A stretch of DNA of 14,910 bases, taken from contig JAAZFZ010000224.1 of NCBI GenBank assembly GCA_012511485.1, forward strand, positions 1-14,910, written 5' to 3'. The notes beneath the pieces were generated by a model. That model had not been told where the DNA came from and did no database searches. It saw nothing but the letters and a program-made list of their open reading frames with translations. This stretch comes from Clostridiales bacterium. Its GTDB lineage: Bacteria; Bacillota; Clostridia; Oscillospirales; Acutalibacteraceae. Of the stretch, positions 6,108 to 14,858 are shown in pieces (positions within the stretch are counted from its first letter, which is position 1; every line of letters starts with the position of its first letter). The position numbers and the translations under genes are program-made.

Positions 6108-7433
6108 ATGGCGGAGTTTTTTCATTCTGTTCGACTCGACGAAGAAAAATGTCTGGGCTGCACAAACTGCATTAAGCGCTGCCCGACGGGAGCTATCAGA
6201 GTTCGCAACGGAAAGGCTCATATTATCAAGGAAAGATGCATTGACTGCGGTGAATGTATCAGAGTCTGCCCGCACCACGCAAAGTATGCCGAGCGTGAGT
6301 CGGTTAGCAGAATACTTGATTTCAAGTACAGGATAGCTTTGCCCGCTCCCACTCTTTACGGCCAGTTTAATAACCTTGACGAGGTCGACTATGTACTTAC
6401 CGGCCTTAAAAGGCTGGGGTTTGACGATGTTTTTGAGGTTGCAAGAGGGGCGGAGCTTGTTTCCGAGGCAACCCGACTGCTCATTGACAGCGGTGAGATA
6501 AAAAAGCCACTCATTTCCTCCGCCTGCCCGGCAATCTGCAGGCTGATAAGAGTTGTTTTCCCAAAGCTTATTCCTCAAGTCGTGCCTCTCAATTCCCCCA
6601 TGGAGGAGGCAGGCCGGCTAGCAAGGAAGAAGGCGGTTAAGGATACCGGACTCATGTCCGAAGAAATAGGGGTGTTTTTCATCACTCCCTGCCCGGCGAA
6701 AATAACTGCCATCAGGCAGCCGATTTTTCTGGAAAAATCGAATATAAACGGAGCAATAGCCATAACGGACATTTACCCGGAGCTTTTGAAGGAAATGGAT
6801 AAGCTGCACAACGCCGAGCCTTTGAGCAAAAGCGGCATTATCGGCGTTGGCTGGGCTTCTAGCGGAGGGGAATCCTCTGCCCTGCTGCGTGAAAAATACC
6901 TTGCCGCAGACGGCATTGAAAATGTCATCAAGGTGCTTGAGGAAATTGAGGATGAAAAGCTCGGCAATATTGATTTCATTGAGCTCAACGCCTGCACGGG
7001 TGGGTGCGTGGGCGGCTCGCTGACTGCTGAAAATCCTTTTGTCGCAAAGGCAAGGATTCAGCATCTGAGAAAATACCTGCCTGTTTCCTGCAACCATCTG
7101 GTTGTTGAAAGCATACCTGACAAGATGAGATGGCAGAAGCCTCTTATCGGTATTAACATAATGAGCCTCGGGGATAATGTTGTTGAGGCAATGGATAAAA
7201 TGAACAGGCTCAACGAAATTCAGGCGAGGTTGCCCGGGCTTGACTGCGGAACCTGCGGCGCCCCCTCCTGCCGTGCGCTGGCGGACGATATTGTCAGGGG
7301 CTTTGCAAGCGAGAACGACTGTGTGTTCCGCCTTCGTGAAGGGTTAAATGTTGACTGCCTTCAGGAGCTTATCCCCGCACCGTTCAGAAGACCCAAAGCG
7401 CAGGAAAACAAGGTATCGGAGGTACAAAAATGA
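6108..7433 (+). CDS. hydS: HydS-like putative sensory [FeFe] hydrogenase
   Basis: A 441-residue protein in three parts: two ferredoxin-type 4Fe-4S motifs (Cys15/18/21/25 and Cys44/47/50/54), an H-cluster domain, and a C-terminal 4Fe-4S motif (Cys380/383/388/405; DCGTCGAPSC). The H-cluster loops are altered: L1 is SSACPAIC (137-144) with Ala139 where catalytic enzymes have the proton-relay Cys, L2 is ITPCPAK with Thr193 for the usual Met, and L3 is ELNACTGGCVGG with Asn294 for Met. All four presumed cluster-ligand Cys (140, 195, 296, 300) are kept. This pattern fits hydrogenases proposed to sense H2 rather than make it. No PAS domain is seen. The ATG at 6108 has GGAGG 6 nt upstream; a TTG at 6090 is not preferred. 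The end overlaps the next gene by 4 bp. Confidence 0.88.
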   Translation: MAEFFHSVRLDEEKCLGCTNCIKRCPTGAIRVRNGKAHIIKERCIDCGECIRVCPHHAKYAERESVSRILDFKYRIALPAPTLYGQFNNLDEVDYVLTGLKRLGFDDVFEVARGAELVSEATRLLIDSGEIKKPLISSACPAICRLIRVVFPKLIPQVVPLNSPMEEAGRLARKKAVKDTGLMSEEIGVFFITPCPAKITAIRQPIFLEKSNINGAIAITDIYPELLKEMDKLHNAEPLSKSGIIGVGWASSGGESSALLREKYLAADGIENVIKVLEEIEDEKLGNIDFIELNACTGGCVGGSLTAENPFVAKARIQHLRKYLPVSCNHLVVESIPDKMRWQKPLIGINIMSLGDNVVEAMDKMNRLNEIQARLPGLDCGTCGAPSCRALADDIVRGFASENDCVFRLREGLNVDCLQELIPAPFRRPKAQENKVSEVQK

Positions 7434-7765
7434 AGGTTTGCGAGCTTTGTGAAAAGCTGGAGCTGGAGCTACTCAGCGGGGAGAACTCTCTGGGCAATGA
7501 TATAAAAGGCTGCTACTGCGGTGATCTGCTCAGCTGGGTCATGTCCAAAGCAGAAAGCGGGGACGCATGGCTTACGGTTATGGGCAACATCAACTCCATA
7601 GGCGTTGCCGTGCTTGCAGATATTGCCTGCATTATTCTGGTTGAAAATGCTCCGCTTGACGCCGACGCTCTCAAAAAGGCCACGGAAAATGACATTGCAG
7701 TGCTCAGAAGCTCCAAGCCGGCCTATGACATTGCCGTTTCGGTTTCAAAGCTTCTTGGTGATTGA
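7430..7765 (+). CDS. DRTGG-domain protein, second of two
   Basis: A 111-residue protein sharing the architecture of the first DRTGG protein: CGDLLSWVMSKAESGDAWLT in the middle and DIACIILVENAPLDADALKKA near the C-terminus. It starts inside the stop of the hydS-like gene (ATGA overlap) with GGAGG upstream, which predicts coupled translation and perhaps a direct complex with HydS. The N-terminus has a Cys-x2-Cys pair (MKVCELC) plus CYC, absent in the first copy, which might respond to redox or bind metal; this is speculation. The domain's function is unknown. Confidence 0.8.
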   Translation: MKVCELCEKLELELLSGENSLGNDIKGCYCGDLLSWVMSKAESGDAWLTVMGNINSIGVAVLADIACIILVENAPLDADALKKATENDIAVLRSSKPAYDIAVSVSKLLGD

Positions 7766-7766
7766 A

Positions 7767-8477
7767 ATGGATTTATTTTATGACCTGCATATTCACTCAT
7801 GCCTTTCGCCCTGCGGAGATAATGACATGACACCCTATAACCTTGTCAATATGGCAAAGCTCAAGGGTCTTGACATTATTGCCCTAACGGACCACAACAC
7901 CTGTGCAAACTGCCCTGCCGCAGTCAAGGCAGGGCAGCAGGCAGGCATAACCGTTGTGCCGGGGATGGAGCTATGCACCTCTGAGGAAGTTCATGTTCTT
8001 TGCCTTTTCGGCGATTTGCAGGGAGCTATGGATTTTTCTGAATATACGCAACGGAGAATCCCAAAAATTAAAAACCGCAAGGATATTTTCGGCGAGCAGC
8101 TCATTATGGACAGCAGGGACAATATTATCGGTCAATTCGATTTGCTGCTCACAACCGCTGCCGACATTTCGGTTTCGGAGGTTGTCGTCACAGTCGGGAG
8201 CTTCGGCGGCTTTTGCTGCCCCGCTCACATTGACAGGGGCTCTTACAGTCTCATTTCAAACCTCGGCGGTATTAATTCCGATATGGGCTTCACTGCCGCA
8301 GAGCTCACAAAAAGAGCGGATATAGCGGAATATTTCAACAGGTTCCCTCTGCTTAAAACCATGCGTATTTTAAGAAATTCGGACGCTCATTTCCTTGCGG
8401 ATATAAGCGAGCCTGAAATGAAAATCTCTCTCCCCGAGTGCTGTGCAAAAGCACTTGTGGCTGTTTTTTGCAATTAA
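7767..8477 (+). CDS. PHP-domain phosphoesterase of the hydrogenase cassette
   Basis: A 236-residue PHP (polymerase and histidinol phosphatase) domain protein. Metal-binding motifs are HIH at 8-10, TDHN at 41-44, Glu68 in PGMELCT, HVL near 76, PAHID around 154 and the final SDAH at 205-208. The family hydrolyses phosphate esters with a trinuclear metal site; the substrate here is unknown. The start is chosen at the ATG 1 bp after the upstream stop, with GGTGA about 5 nt before it; longer in-frame sequence overlaps the DRTGG gene and has no homology. As the last gene of the signalling operon, it could reverse a phosphorylation made by the ATPase protein, which is inferred from context only. Confidence 0.87.
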   Translation: MDLFYDLHIHSCLSPCGDNDMTPYNLVNMAKLKGLDIIALTDHNTCANCPAAVKAGQQAGITVVPGMELCTSEEVHVLCLFGDLQGAMDFSEYTQRRIPKIKNRKDIFGEQLIMDSRDNIIGQFDLLLTTAADISVSEVVVTVGSFGGFCCPAHIDRGSYSLISNLGGINSDMGFTAAELTKRADIAEYFNRFPLLKTMRILRNSDAHFLADISEPEMKISLPECCAKALVAVFCN

Positions 8478-8506
8478 AACTTCCATAAATTTTATTTATT
8501 GACTGT

Positions 8507-8551
8507 AGCAGGAAACTATGTGTTTTTTGCTGCTCTTTTTTCGCTTTTTTT
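8507..8551 (+). terminator. Possible weak terminator after the signalling operon
   Basis: A 5-bp stem AGCAG/CTGCT (8507-8511 and 8530-8534) with an 18-nt loop is followed by two T runs. The stem is short, so read-through into the hydC operon is likely. Confidence 0.3.
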
Positions 8552-8602
8552 GTCTAAAAATACGCCTTTTTGCTAGATTTTTTAAAGTGCTTATGTTATA
8601 AT
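8523..8602 (+). promoter_or_regulatory. Promoter of the hydCBA operon with upstream phased T tracts
   Basis: TGTTATAAT at 8594-8602 is an extended -10 with a perfect TATAAT core. No good -35 is found 16-18 bp upstream. Instead T or A tracts of 5-7 bases centred near 8525, 8538, 8548, 8558, 8569 and 8580 recur at close to one helical turn, which should bend the DNA or act like an UP element. An extended -10 can work without a -35. Confidence 0.65.
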
Positions 8603-8717
8603 GACGTCAATTGCGACTATGTCGGAAATAATCAATCGCCACGGTTTTTTTCCGTGCCGGAAAGGTGAAGCCGACCGGAGTTGCTCATCTTATCTCGTGA
8701 AGGAGGAAACGACTTTA
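8603..8717 (+). other. Structured 5' leader of the hydC operon
   Basis: About 110 nt lie between the predicted transcription start and the hydC start codon. They hold a CACGG/CCGTG hairpin with a 7-T loop (8640-8656), a second imperfect hairpin closed by CCGG (8657-8660 with 8675-8678, inner GG/CC), and AGGAGG at 8701-8706. I do not recognise a known riboswitch. Confidence 0.45.
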
Positions 8718-9215
8718 ATGCTCAAAAAAGTCAGCAAAATTCCGTTCAGCGGCTCACCGGAGCAGGAGGCTCGGCTTAAAGAGATAATAGCTGAGAACTG
8801 CCATGACAAAAGCCTTCTCATGCATGTCATGCAGCAGGCGCAGAACATCTACGGTTACCTTCCGTTTGAGGTTCAGGTCATGATTGCGGACGGCATGGAC
8901 ATTCCGCTTGAAAAGGTGTATGGGGTCTCCACATTTTATGCACAGTTCAATCTCACTCCCAAGGGCAAATTTAACATATCCGTTTGTTTGGGTACGGCTT
9001 GTTATGTGAAAGGCTCAAAGGCCGTGCTTGACAAAATCTGTCAGGTTATCGGCATAGAGCCCGGCGAATGCACGCCCGACAGGCATTTCTCCATTGAAGC
9101 CTGCCGTTGCATAGGTGCCTGCGGCCTGGCTCCCGTTATGACAATCAACGACGATGTCTACGGCAAGCTTACGGTCGACCAAATTGAAGGTATCCTTCAA
9201 AAGTATAAGGATTGA
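8718..9215 (+). CDS. hydC: NADH-dependent [FeFe] hydrogenase subunit HydC (NuoE-like, [2Fe-2S])
   Basis: A 165-residue thioredoxin-fold subunit of the NuoE/24-kDa family. The [2Fe-2S] ligands are Cys90 and Cys95 (CLGTAC) and Cys131 and Cys135 (CIGAC). The helical N-terminal part contains QNIYGYLP and the conserved GVSTFYAQF. In HydABC complexes this subunit carries electrons near the flavin of HydB. The ATG at 8718 matches the family start; its AGGAGG is 11 nt upstream, longer than usual. The frame is open upstream to 8601, but that ATG is inside the -10 box. It is the first gene of the enzyme operon and its stop overlaps a TTG codon just before the ATPase gene. Confidence 0.9.
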   Translation: MLKKVSKIPFSGSPEQEARLKEIIAENCHDKSLLMHVMQQAQNIYGYLPFEVQVMIADGMDIPLEKVYGVSTFYAQFNLTPKGKFNISVCLGTACYVKGSKAVLDKICQVIGIEPGECTPDRHFSIEACRCIGACGLAPVMTINDDVYGKLTVDQIEGILQKYKD

Positions 9216-9220
9216 TTTTT

Positions 9221-9772
9221 ATGAGGGAACTTTCCTTGAACATTCTTGATGTTGCGCACAACTCAATTGCCGCCGGTGCTTCGCTCCTGGAAATTGTTGT
9301 TGAAGAAAACAGCGCAAGCTGCGAAATGCTAATCGGCATATATGATAACGGCTGCGGAATGTCCGCCGATGAGGTGCAGAATGTAACTGACCCGTTTTTC
9401 ACTACCAGAACAACCAGAAGGATAGGCCTGGGTGTACCTCTATTCAAGCAGGCTGCGGAGATGACAGGCGGTGCGTTCAGGGTTGAATCCCGAAAAAATG
9501 CCGGAACAAGAATTACGGCACAATTCAAAACCGACAGCGTCGACTTTATCCCTCTCGGGGATATCTGTTCGACAATACTTATGCTCATAACAATGAATAC
9601 CAACAGGGATTTTCTGTATAGACGAATAATTGACGGCAGAGAATTCGCTCTCGACACAAGAGAGTTAAAAGATATCCTCGGCGATGTTCCGCTCAATGAG
9701 CCGGAGGTCGCAGAATGGATGAGGGGATTTATTGAAGAGCAGACTCAAATTATCAGCGGAGGTGTTAAATAA
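9221..9772 (+). CDS. GHKL ATPase of the hydrogenase operon
   Basis: A 183-residue histidine-kinase-type ATPase domain starting MRELSLNILDVAHNSIAAGA, which includes the N-box (Asn14). G1 is DNGCGM at 42-47, a PFFTTRTTRR F-box-like segment follows at 58-67, and G2 is GLGVPL at 69-74. No phospho-acceptor His domain or sensor domain is present. The C-terminal ~75 residues are not recognised. Similar ATPases are commonly found inside [FeFe] hydrogenase operons; function is unproven. The ATG at 9221 is preferred over the TTG at 9212, which overlaps the hydC stop; ribosome binding is weak (AAGG about 10 nt away). The stop overlaps the next start by one base. Confidence 0.83.
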   Translation: MRELSLNILDVAHNSIAAGASLLEIVVEENSASCEMLIGIYDNGCGMSADEVQNVTDPFFTTRTTRRIGLGVPLFKQAAEMTGGAFRVESRKNAGTRITAQFKTDSVDFIPLGDICSTILMLITMNTNRDFLYRRIIDGREFALDTRELKDILGDVPLNEPEVAEWMRGFIEEQTQIISGGVK

Positions 9773-10143
9773 TGAAAACTCTTGAAGAGTTAAATGCAAT
9801 AAGGGAAAAAGCAAAAGCCACTATGACAGTCAGAGAAGATAATTCAGATGTTATCCGTGTTGTTGTCGGCATGGCAACCTGTGGAATTGCCGCCGGTGCC
9901 CGCCCCGTTCTCAACAGCTTTGTTGAGGAGGTTGCACGCCGCAGACTTAAAAATGTCACGGTTACCCAGACAGGCTGCATTGGTATGTGCCAGTACGAGC
10001 CAATTGTCGAGGTCTTTGAAAAGGGCAAGGAAAAGGTTACTTATGTAAAAATGACAGCCGATAAGGTTGCAAGAATTGTCAACGAGCATCTTGTTAATGG
10101 CAATGTTGTAACAGAGTTCGCAGTCGGCTCATTCACTAAATAA
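9772..10143 (+). CDS. Thioredoxin-like ferredoxin-domain protein with three cysteines
   Basis: A 123-residue protein with a thioredoxin-like [2Fe-2S] ferredoxin fold, similar to the N-terminal module of HydB. Only three Cys are present: Cys37 in MATCGIAAGARP and Cys69/Cys73 in TGCIGMCQYEP. HydB has CGGTGC, so the expected second ligand here is replaced near Gly42. It could bind a cluster with a non-Cys ligand, or be a docking or regulatory protein. It starts in the stop of the ATPase gene (TAATG) with GGAGG upstream and is followed 15 bp later by hydB. It is probably an accessory electron carrier or subunit of the complex, inferred from position. Confidence 0.85.
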   Translation: MKTLEELNAIREKAKATMTVREDNSDVIRVVVGMATCGIAAGARPVLNSFVEEVARRRLKNVTVTQTGCIGMCQYEPIVEVFEKGKEKVTYVKMTADKVARIVNEHLVNGNVVTEFAVGSFTK

Positions 10144-10158
10144 TAAGGAGGAAAATCA

Positions 10159-11946
10159 ATGTATCGTGCCCATGTTCTTGTCTGCGGCGGTACCGGTTGT
10201 ACCTCCTCAAACAGCAAGAAGATAATTGACGCTATTGAGGATGAGATAGCCGAAAAAGGTCTTGCTGATGAGATAAAGGTTATTCAGACCGGCTGTTTCG
10301 GACTTTGTGCTTTAGGTCCAATAATGATAGTTTATCCCGAAGGCTGTTTCTACAGCCAGGTTAAGGTTGAGGATATCCCCGAAATTGTTGAGGAGCATCT
10401 GCTCAAGGGTCGCCCCGTAAAGAGGCTGCTCTATGAAGAAACCGTTGCCCCCGACATTATCAAATCGCTCAACGACACGGCTTTCTATAAAAAACAAAAA
10501 AGAATCGCTCTTCGCAACTGCGGAGTAATTGACCCGGAAAGCATTGAAGAATACATCGCTATGGACGGCTATCAGGCCCTTGCAAAGTGCCTGACCGAGC
10601 TAAAGCCCGAGGATGTTATTCAAATTGTCAAGGATTCCGGCCTTCGCGGCAGAGGTGGCGGCGGATTCCCGACAGGGCTTAAATGGAGCTTCACCGCAAA
10701 AAACGAAGCTGACCAGAAATATGTGGTTTGCAATGCCGATGAGGGCGACCCCGGCGCATTCATGGATCGTTCAGTTCTTGAGGGTGACCCGCACTGCATT
10801 GTTGAAGCAATGACAATCTGCGGCTATGCAACGGGAGCGACGCAGGGCTATGTTTATGTCCGTGCCGAGTATCCTATAGCTGTCAAGCGCCTTTCAATGG
10901 CAATCGAGCAGGCAAAGCAAGCCGGGCTTCTCGGTAAAAACATATTCAATTCGGGTTTTGACTTTGACCTTCATATACGCCTTGGTGCGGGCGCATTTGT
11001 CTGCGGAGAGGAAACCGCTCTCATGACCTCAATCGAGGGCAACAGGGGCGAGCCGCGTCCCCGTCCGCCATATCCGGCTGTCAAGGGTCTTTTCGGCAAG
11101 CCCACAACCGAAAATAATGTTGAAACATTCTCAAATATTCCCCAGATAATCCTTCACGGTGCAGAGAGCTTTGCTTCTATGGGCACCGAGCGCTCAAAGG
11201 GCACGAAGGTATTTGCTCTGGGCGGAAAAATAAAGAACACCGGCCTTGTTGAAATCCCGATGGGCACAACCCTTCGTGAAATCATTGAGGAAATCGGCGG
11301 CGGCATCCCCAACGGCAAAAAGTTCAAGGCTGCTCAGACGGGCGGCCCCTCCGGCGGCTGTATCCCCGCCTCCCTTATTGACACTGAGATTGACTATGAC
11401 AACCTCACGGCAATAGGCTGCATGATGGGCTCCGGCGGGCTCATCGTTATGGATGAGGATACCTGCATGGTCGATATTGCAAAGTTCTTCCTTGACTTCA
11501 CGGTTGACGAGTCCTGCGGTAAATGCTCACCCTGCCGTATAGGCACAAAGCGTATGCTGGAGCTGCTCAACAAAATCACCGACGGGAGCGCAACAATGGA
11601 TGATCTCGATAAGCTTGAGGAGCTTGCATATCATGTTAAGGAAAACTCCCTGTGCGGTCTGGGGCAGACTGCTCCTAACCCTGTTCTTGCAACACTGAAA
11701 TTTTTCAGAGATGAATATATCGCTCATATTGTTGATAAGAAGTGCCCTGCGGGCGTGTGCAAATCCCTGCTTAAATATGTTATCCTTGAGGATAAGTGCA
11801 AGGGCTGCACCGTTTGCGCAAGGAACTGCCCTGTCGGTGCCATTTCCGGCACTGTCAAGAAGCCCCATGTGATAGATACTAAGAAGTGCATTAAGTGCGG
11901 TGCTTGTATTGAAAAATGTAAGTTCAACGCCATCATTAAGAAATAA
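10159..11946 (+). CDS. hydB: NADH-dependent [FeFe] hydrogenase subunit HydB (NuoF-like, FMN/NADH)
   Basis: A 595-residue flavin subunit. Order of domains: thioredoxin-like [2Fe-2S] module (Cys9/14/46/50), NuoF core with the GRGGGGFPTG FMN/NADH motif at 164-173 and the CNADEGDPGAF and GAGAFVCGEETAL signatures, an SLBB region, the 4Fe-4S site Cys453/456/459 (CGKCSPC) with Cys499, a CPAGVC pair that is a zinc site in known homologues, and two C-terminal 4Fe-4S motifs (Cys547/550/553/557; Cys577/580/583/587). This full set is typical of bifurcating HydB, which exchanges electrons with NAD(H) and, through its clusters, with ferredoxin and HydA. AGGAGG lies 7 nt before the ATG. No feature is missing. 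Confidence 0.95.
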   Translation: MYRAHVLVCGGTGCTSSNSKKIIDAIEDEIAEKGLADEIKVIQTGCFGLCALGPIMIVYPEGCFYSQVKVEDIPEIVEEHLLKGRPVKRLLYEETVAPDIIKSLNDTAFYKKQKRIALRNCGVIDPESIEEYIAMDGYQALAKCLTELKPEDVIQIVKDSGLRGRGGGGFPTGLKWSFTAKNEADQKYVVCNADEGDPGAFMDRSVLEGDPHCIVEAMTICGYATGATQGYVYVRAEYPIAVKRLSMAIEQAKQAGLLGKNIFNSGFDFDLHIRLGAGAFVCGEETALMTSIEGNRGEPRPRPPYPAVKGLFGKPTTENNVETFSNIPQIILHGAESFASMGTERSKGTKVFALGGKIKNTGLVEIPMGTTLREIIEEIGGGIPNGKKFKAAQTGGPSGGCIPASLIDTEIDYDNLTAIGCMMGSGGLIVMDEDTCMVDIAKFFLDFTVDESCGKCSPCRIGTKRMLELLNKITDGSATMDDLDKLEELAYHVKENSLCGLGQTAPNPVLATLKFFRDEYIAHIVDKKCPAGVCKSLLKYVILEDKCKGCTVCARNCPVGAISGTVKKPHVIDTKKCIKCGACIEKCKFNAIIKK

Positions 11947-11965
11947 CGAAAGGAGTGTGCCATAA

Positions 11966-13708
<1,743 letters not shown>

Positions 13709-13723
13709 AATCAACAATTTTTT

Positions 13724-13756
13724 GGCTGCTTGAGCTTTCTCTCAAGCAGCCTTTTT
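13724..13756 (+). terminator. Intrinsic terminator of the hydCBA operon
   Basis: A perfect 11-bp stem (13724-13734 with 13741-13751), a 6-nt loop and five T residues lie just after the hydA stop. Confidence 0.92.
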
Positions 13757-13766
13757 GTATGGACAG

Positions 13767-13781
13767 GTTGCGTTGCGTTGC
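13767..13781. repeat. Three tandem copies of GTTGC
   Basis: Three perfect 5-bp units sit between the hydA terminator and the next promoter. No function is evident. Confidence 0.6.
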
Positions 13782-13817
13782 GTGCCATTCCCCACGGTCG
13801 CCCGTCAGTTTAAAATG

Positions 13818-13846
13818 TTTGCAATTTCTTGATAATGTAGTATTAT
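13818..13846 (+). promoter_or_regulatory. Promoter of the PIG-L deacetylase gene
   Basis: TTTGCA (13818-13823) and TATTAT (13841-13846) are 17 bp apart, 52 bp before the start codon. TTGCAA with a 16-bp spacer is the alternative -35. Confidence 0.55.
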
Positions 13847-13898
13847 GGAAACAAATAACCGCCTGCCCGATACTGATAATTATTGAAGGAGAGTATAT

Positions 13899-14696
13899 AT
13901 GAATAAAAGGAAGCCTACAAGAAGGTTAATGGTCGAAAGAAAGCTCCTGCGTGCAATTTCCCCCGCCGTGCAGAAGATATGCGAGCCTCCTAAGCTCACG
14001 GGAATAAAGCGAGCCCTGTTTATCCAGCCCCACCCCGACGACAATCAGATAGGTGCCGGCGGCACTATTGCATGGCTCATTGACAGGGGCGCAGAGGTCT
14101 GGGAGTTGACGGTGCTCGACGACAGGTTTGTTGACCGTACATATTCAGGCGAAGGCACCACACTCCGCCAAAAAGAGGCTATAGCTGCTCAAGGCTGTCT
14201 GGGTATGAAAAACGCCGGTTTTTTGGGCTACGGCGACAGGACAAAGGCAAGCGAGAGAGAAATATCCGAAAAAATTGTTGAGGTTATCAGAAAAATAAAG
14301 CCCGATGCCGTTTTTACAGTCGATTCCAACCTTGAAACAGAGTGCCATGAGGATCATATCAAGGTGGGGAACGCCGTCAAATATGCCTGCCTTGACGCTA
14401 CCTTTGATTTCTATCCGGAATTTGTTGACGGCAAGCCCCGTGACGATGTCTGGACAGTGAAAACCATTGCATTCTATTACACCGACAAGCCCAATACCAT
14501 TGTCGATATTTCGGACTATGAGGTTAAAAAGCTCGAATCAATGCATTGCCATAAATCGCAGATGTTCCCCGGCTTTTCGGATATAATCAAGCTCCAGTCG
14601 CAGCAGTTTGCTATGCAAACAGAATATGACTCCGTTGAGGTTTTCAGGGTAATATCTTATCTTCACACTCATTGCTTCAACCTGCCAATTGGTTGA
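13899..14696 (+). CDS. PIG-L family deacetylase
   Basis: A 265-residue protein with the PIG-L/LmbE zinc deacetylase fold. The signature QPHPDDNQIGAGGT at 43-56 supplies His45 and Asp48, and ECHEDHIKVG at 149-157 supplies His153; these are the expected metal ligands and the Asp general base (Asp47). Family members remove acetyl groups from GlcNAc-type sugars in bacillithiol, mycothiol, glycolipid or antibiotic pathways; the substrate here cannot be told. A basic N-terminal extension of ~35 residues precedes the domain, and there is no clear signal peptide. AGGAG lies 7 nt before the ATG. The next gene starts 33 bp downstream on the same strand without a terminator, so they may be co-transcribed. 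Confidence 0.9.
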   Translation: MNKRKPTRRLMVERKLLRAISPAVQKICEPPKLTGIKRALFIQPHPDDNQIGAGGTIAWLIDRGAEVWELTVLDDRFVDRTYSGEGTTLRQKEAIAAQGCLGMKNAGFLGYGDRTKASEREISEKIVEVIRKIKPDAVFTVDSNLETECHEDHIKVGNAVKYACLDATFDFYPEFVDGKPRDDVWTVKTIAFYYTDKPNTIVDISDYEVKKLESMHCHKSQMFPGFSDIIKLQSQQFAMQTEYDSVEVFRVISYLHTHCFNLPIG

Positions 14697-14729
14697 GCCG
14701 AAATAATTATATATAGAAGGAGCATCATT

Positions 14730-14858
14730 ATGTCTGACATTGTTCAAACAGAAAGCAAAAAGCAAAGACCTTACAATATCATAATCGGTGTCGCTATTGC
14801 AACAGCCGCTTTGATTTTTACCTTTGTTCTGTTTTACACAGGCAACAAGCCGATGTGA
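14730..14858 (+). CDS. Short membrane-anchor ORF, probably the frameshifted start of a longer gene
   Basis: A 42-codon ORF with an excellent AAGGAG 7 nt before its ATG. The product has a polar N-terminus (MSDIVQTESKKQRPYN) and one hydrophobic segment (about residues 17-37), then stops after GNKPM. The strong ribosome site shows it is a real start. In another phase the sequence keeps coding to the window edge with credible protein sequence, so the stop probably results from a one-base loss near 14849-14852. Alternatively it is a genuine single-pass small protein. I do not recognise the family. Confidence 0.65.
   Translation: MSDIVQTESKKQRPYNIIIGVAIATAALIFTFVLFYTGNKPM

Noticed and set aside
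6078..6578. Minus-strand 166-residue frame opposite the HydS-like gene
   Set aside because: Antisense shadow of a gene with clear Fe-S motifs; no domain and no ribosome site seen.
8480..8610. Rex operator near the hyd promoters
   Set aside because: No TTGTTAA-N4-TTAACAA-type palindrome is present at either hyd promoter; single half-site look-alikes occur only inside coding sequence (for example near 1936 and 10090).
8601..8717. Longer HydC starting at 8601 or 8619
   Set aside because: 8601 lies in the -10 box and 8619 has no ribosome site; NuoE homology begins at about 8718.
8640..8720. FMN riboswitch before hydC (GGTGAAG...CCGACCGG resembles one conserved part)
   Set aside because: The other conserved FMN-aptamer blocks (AGGATATG-like start and the 3' half) are missing, and the spacing is too short.
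13767..13781. GTTGC triplet repeat as a CRISPR or attachment site
   Set aside because: Only three 5-bp units, no spacers and no neighbouring integrase.
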